Source: UBA6215 sp964484255 (GTDB lineage: Bacteria; Omnitrophota; Gorgyraeia; Pluralincolimonadales; Pluralincolimonadaceae). From it: 64,000 nucleotides of DNA. How positions within the stretch are numbered: the first letter of the stretch is position 1; each line of letters begins with the position of its first letter. Below the pieces are notes generated by a model. That model was not told the origin of the DNA. It did not search any database and saw only the letters and a program-made list of their open reading frames with translations. Location of the stretch: positions 12,654 to 76,653 of the forward strand of contig CAZAEH010000004.1 of assembly GCA_964484255.1 (NCBI GenBank). Reading direction: 5' to 3'. A program made the position numbers and the translations under genes. Shown piece after piece: positions 61,544-64,000 of this stretch.

Positions 61544-62074
61544 CTATTGGGGACGGCGTCCCTCATATACCTTCTTCTTAAAGATGATCTCCCTGTAGTC
61601 GAGTTCGACAGGGGGCATAAGCGTCTCAAGCAGCCTGAATACGAACGGGGCCAGCGCCGCAGTGTAAAGAGCAGCCGGCACCGAAAAGAATATCACCGCT
61701 TTATAGTACGGGAAGCCTTTGGAGGATATCAGGAGGTCATATATAAGCGATACGGACATCACGGCTAGCGCCGTAAGTATCATTTGGGCCGAAGCCAGGT
61801 TCCTGTAAAGGGCCTCCTTGTACATGCCTGCCGCAAAACCTACGGCGCCGAAAAGTAAGATGGCCAAAGGGTGCATGCCGGTAAAAGCTACTTTTAACAA
61901 CCCGGCCATAAACCCGCATAAGGCGCCTTTCCTGCTGTTGGAGTTCAACGCGAAGAATAACACGCCTATAACCATCAACTCCGGACCGACTCCCAATAAT
62001 TTTACGTAATTATGGCAGGCGGCTTCTAATACCGACATCACAGCCAGCGTTGTAATGATTGATAACCAGCTCAT
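61544..62074 (-). CDS. mreD: MreD-like rod-shape membrane protein
   Basis: A 176-residue protein with about five helices (VMSVLEAACHNYVKLLGVGP, GALCGFMAGLLKVAFTGMHP). Poorly conserved family; the call rests on position between mreC and mrdA, overlap with mreC (ATGA) and topology. Confidence 0.88.
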   Translation of the reverse strand: MSWLSIITTLAVMSVLEAACHNYVKLLGVGPELMVIGVLFFALNSNSRKGALCGFMAGLLKVAFTGMHPLAILLFGAVGFAAGMYKEALYRNLASAQMILTALAVMSVSLIYDLLISSKGFPYYKAVIFFSVPAALYTAALAPFVFRLLETLMPPVELDYREIIFKKKVYEGRRPQ

Positions 62075-62850
62075 TCTACGGCAAGCACCTCCTCAACAGC
62101 CATTGCATTGAACGAGGGCTCTATGACCGCGAACTGGTACATCCCGTTGAACTCCATCTTAACGTCTATGACCTTCCCCACAAGAAAACCGGAAGGATAT
62201 ACATCACTTACCCCTGAAGTGACCACGGTATCCCCCGTCTTTATGTCCGCATCCTTGGCGATGAATTTGATTATGCAGCGTCCGTGGGCGATACCGTACA
62301 TGAGCCCTCCGGCCCTTCCCCTCTGGGAGACTACCGACACCCTAATTTCAGGGTCAGTTATCAGGGAGACCCTCGAGCTGCCTATGCCCACGGCGGTAAC
62401 CTTGCCTATTACAACCCCGTCTGCGATAGCAGCCATCCCCGTTTTTATGCCGTTGCGCGAACCCTTTCCGATAATAATGCTTTCTCCCCAATTGGAAAAA
62501 TCCCTGCCAGTTACTTTAGCCGCAACCGCGCGCTTTGAGATCCTGTCCTTGAGCGAAAGAAGTTCCTTGAGCCTCTTATTCTCGGCTATGGCTTCGTCCA
62601 TAGCTGCTGCCCTTGAGCTGAGGGCAGTTATGTCTCTCTTAAGTTTTAGGTTCTCATTCGCTATGCTCTTGAAATGCAGGAGCTCATATCCTGTCTGGAA
62701 AATGACAGACGCAACTTTTGTCGGAAAGCTCAATATGGAATACAGGCTAAGGGAAGCGCCTTTCGTGAAGGACCCGGATATAACAAGCAGGAGTATCAGG
62801 AAAGATATTGCGGAAATGGCGATTAAATGCTTACTCTGGAATTTTCTCAC
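62071..62850 (-). CDS. mreC: MreC rod-shape protein
   Basis: A 259-residue protein: one N-terminal helix (LIAISAISFLILLLVISGSF), a coiled coil (~65-105; NENLKLKRDITALSSRAAAM), then the two beta-barrel parts (VAAKVTGRDFSNWGESIIIG, IKTGDTVVTSGVSDVYPSGF). It links MreB to the PBP2-RodA complex in the periplasm. Confidence 0.94.
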   Translation of the reverse strand: MRKFQSKHLIAISAISFLILLLVISGSFTKGASLSLYSILSFPTKVASVIFQTGYELLHFKSIANENLKLKRDITALSSRAAAMDEAIAENKRLKELLSLKDRISKRAVAAKVTGRDFSNWGESIIIGKGSRNGIKTGMAAIADGVVIGKVTAVGIGSSRVSLITDPEIRVSVVSQRGRAGGLMYGIAHGRCIIKFIAKDADIKTGDTVVTSGVSDVYPSGFLVGKVIDVKMEFNGMYQFAVIEPSFNAMAVEEVLAVE

Positions 62851-62855
62851 ATCTT

Positions 62856-63935
62856 CTACTGGGATTCGGGAGTCTTCGAAGCCGTCGTAACGGTGACCTT
62901 CTTAAGATATTTTATCTCACTTAAAACCATACCCGTGCCTAAGGCAACCGCAGTTATCGGATCTTCGGCGATATGGACCGGGAGACCTGTCTGCTCGGAA
63001 AGCAATTTATCAAGCCCCCTTAAAAGTCCGCCGCCGCCGGCTAATACCATGCCCCGCTCTATGAGGTCCGCCGAAAGTTCGGGAGGTGTGCGCTCAAGGG
63101 TTATCCTCACCGCCTCCACTATCGCGGCAGTAGGCTCGGCAAGAGCCTCCCTGATCTCTTCGGACGATATAGTCACCGTCTTAGGAAGGCCGGCCACGAG
63201 ATCACGGCCGCGTACTTCCATTGTCGCTTCCTCTTCTACGGGATACGCCGAACCAATCTTTATCTTGATCTCCTCGGCCGTGCGCTCGCCGATCATGAGA
63301 TTATAGGTCTTCCTGAGGTGCTGTATTATAGCGTCATCCATCTCGTCGCCGCCGATGCGTATGGATTTGGAAAAAACAACGTCGGAGAGCGAAACAACGG
63401 CCATCTCGGTAGTGCCTCCGCCTATATCTATTATCATGTTACCGGCAGGTTCCTGTATCGGCAGACCGACACCTATAGCAGCCGCTATAGGTTCTTCCAC
63501 CAGGTATACTTCACGCGCGCCCGCCCTCTCTGCAGAATCCTTCACGGCGCGTTTCTCCACCTCGGTTATACCGGAAGGTATGGCTATGACCATGCGGGGC
63601 CTTACCAGGACTCTCCTATTATGCACTTTATTAATAAAATAACGGAGCATCGCTTCGGTTATCTCAAAATCCGCGATCACTCCGTCTTTCATGGGTCTTA
63701 TAGCCACTATCGACCCGGGCGTGCGGCCTAACATGCGTTTCGCCTCTTCGCCGACCGCAAGGACATGGTTGGTTCCCTTCTCTATGGCTACGACGGAAGG
63801 CTCGCAAAGCACTATCCCCTGGCCCTTTACGTAGACAAGGGTGCTCGCCGTACCGAGGTCGATGCCCATGTCGTTAGAGAACATGCCGGATATATTATTG
63901 AACCCTCTCTTTACGACATCGAATGGCTTATTCAT
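62856..63935 (-). CDS. mreB: Rod-shape actin homologue MreB
   Basis: A 359-residue actin-like ATPase: GIDLGTASTLVYVKGQGIVL, MVIAIPSGITEVEKRAVKD, NMIIDIGGGTTEMAVVSLSD and GMVLAGGGGLLRGLDKLLSE. It directs lateral wall synthesis. The ATG at 63935 has AGGAGG 7 nt upstream, favouring it over the TTG at 63941. First gene of the mre operon. Confidence 0.97.
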   Translation of the reverse strand: MNKPFDVVKRGFNNISGMFSNDMGIDLGTASTLVYVKGQGIVLCEPSVVAIEKGTNHVLAVGEEAKRMLGRTPGSIVAIRPMKDGVIADFEITEAMLRYFINKVHNRRVLVRPRMVIAIPSGITEVEKRAVKDSAERAGAREVYLVEEPIAAAIGVGLPIQEPAGNMIIDIGGGTTEMAVVSLSDVVFSKSIRIGGDEMDDAIIQHLRKTYNLMIGERTAEEIKIKIGSAYPVEEEATMEVRGRDLVAGLPKTVTISSEEIREALAEPTAAIVEAVRITLERTPPELSADLIERGMVLAGGGGLLRGLDKLLSEQTGLPVHIAEDPITAVALGTGMVLSEIKYLKKVTVTTASKTPESQ

Positions 63936-63959
63936 TACCAACCCTCCTGGTAATCTAAA

Positions 63960-63988
63960 AGGATACCAAACCGCAGTCTAAAAGTCAA
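63960..63988 (-). promoter_or_regulatory. Sigma-70-like promoter for the mreBCD-mrdA-rodA operon
   Basis: On the minus strand, TTGACT (63988-63983), 17 bp, TATCCT (63965-63960), about 25 nt before the mreB start. Confidence 0.7.
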
Positions 63989-64000
63989 CTTCAATCTTGG

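Noticed and set aside
1..64000. tRNA, rRNA, CRISPR array or riboswitch
   Set aside because: Gaps are nearly all under 100 nt and show promoters, Shine-Dalgarno sites or hairpins instead; no repeat-spacer array or cloverleaf was seen.

Overview
The window is a densely coded 64-kb piece of a Gram-negative-type bacterial chromosome. It has a secretin, SurA-like chaperones, MreBCD/RodA/PBP2, and about 48% G+C by eye. The tandem short pilins, the paired extension ATPases and the TIGR03960 / DUF2344 / RNase G set fit an uncultured lineage such as Candidatus Omnitrophota. That placement is inference from gene content; a 16S or marker-protein tree would settle it. No gene-free stretch longer than about 120 bases exists, and I see no tRNA, rRNA, CRISPR array, insertion sequence or phage module. 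Nearly every gene is on the minus strand, so the text reads right to left; the one exception is a plus-strand minor-pilin cassette at 45.6-48.3 kb.

Region A (1-16.6 kb) is a type II secretion-like pseudopilus system: a GspL-like PilM-PilN fusion cut by the left edge, a secreted repeat-type protein, two very large GspK-like proteins (one with a PA14-like module) flanking a secreted beta-helix protein, GspJ, GspI, GspG, GspF and two GspE ATPases. Just upstream lie a bactofilin fused to an excisionase-type helix-turn-helix, a membrane-tethered helix-turn-helix protein and a tiny LarC-tail-like ORF. Region B (16.6-40.1 kb) is housekeeping: mgtC, tsaD, a polysaccharide deacetylase, ctpA, gatB-gatA-gatC, ksgA, pdxA, two PpiC/SurA chaperones, a compact mfd, argS, rsfS, a zinc-ribbon protein, a CNNM/CBS protein, corA, nadD, proA, proB, obgE, rpmA, rplU, a macrodomain gene and RNase E/G. 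Region C (40.1-57.0 kb) is a type IV pilus system: DUF2344 protein, small secreted coiled-coil protein, pilQ-P-O-N-M, a pilin, the minor-pilin cassette, two tandem pilins, pilC, two pilB-type ATPases, a stand-alone MshEN protein, pilT and a degenerate GGDEF protein. Region D (57.1-64 kb) is the rod-shape operon mreB-mreC-mreD-mrdA-rodA with a radical SAM gene at its end.

The genes form long runs with stop/start overlaps (ATGA, TGATG, TAATG). Sigma-70-like promoters with 16-17 bp spacers are readable before the GspL-like gene, gspF, gatC, the zinc-ribbon gene, rplU, the pilins, the plus-strand cassette, the GGDEF gene and mreB. Two pilin genes share an unusual layout in which the start codon lies 8 nt after the -10 box with no Shine-Dalgarno sequence, which predicts leaderless mRNAs. 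Five MshEN-type domains (a fold known to bind cyclic di-GMP) plus a degenerate GGDEF protein suggest that both pilus-like machines answer to cyclic di-GMP. The most unusual items are the giant GspK pair, the bactofilin-HTH fusion, the compact Mfd and the leaderless pilin promoters.
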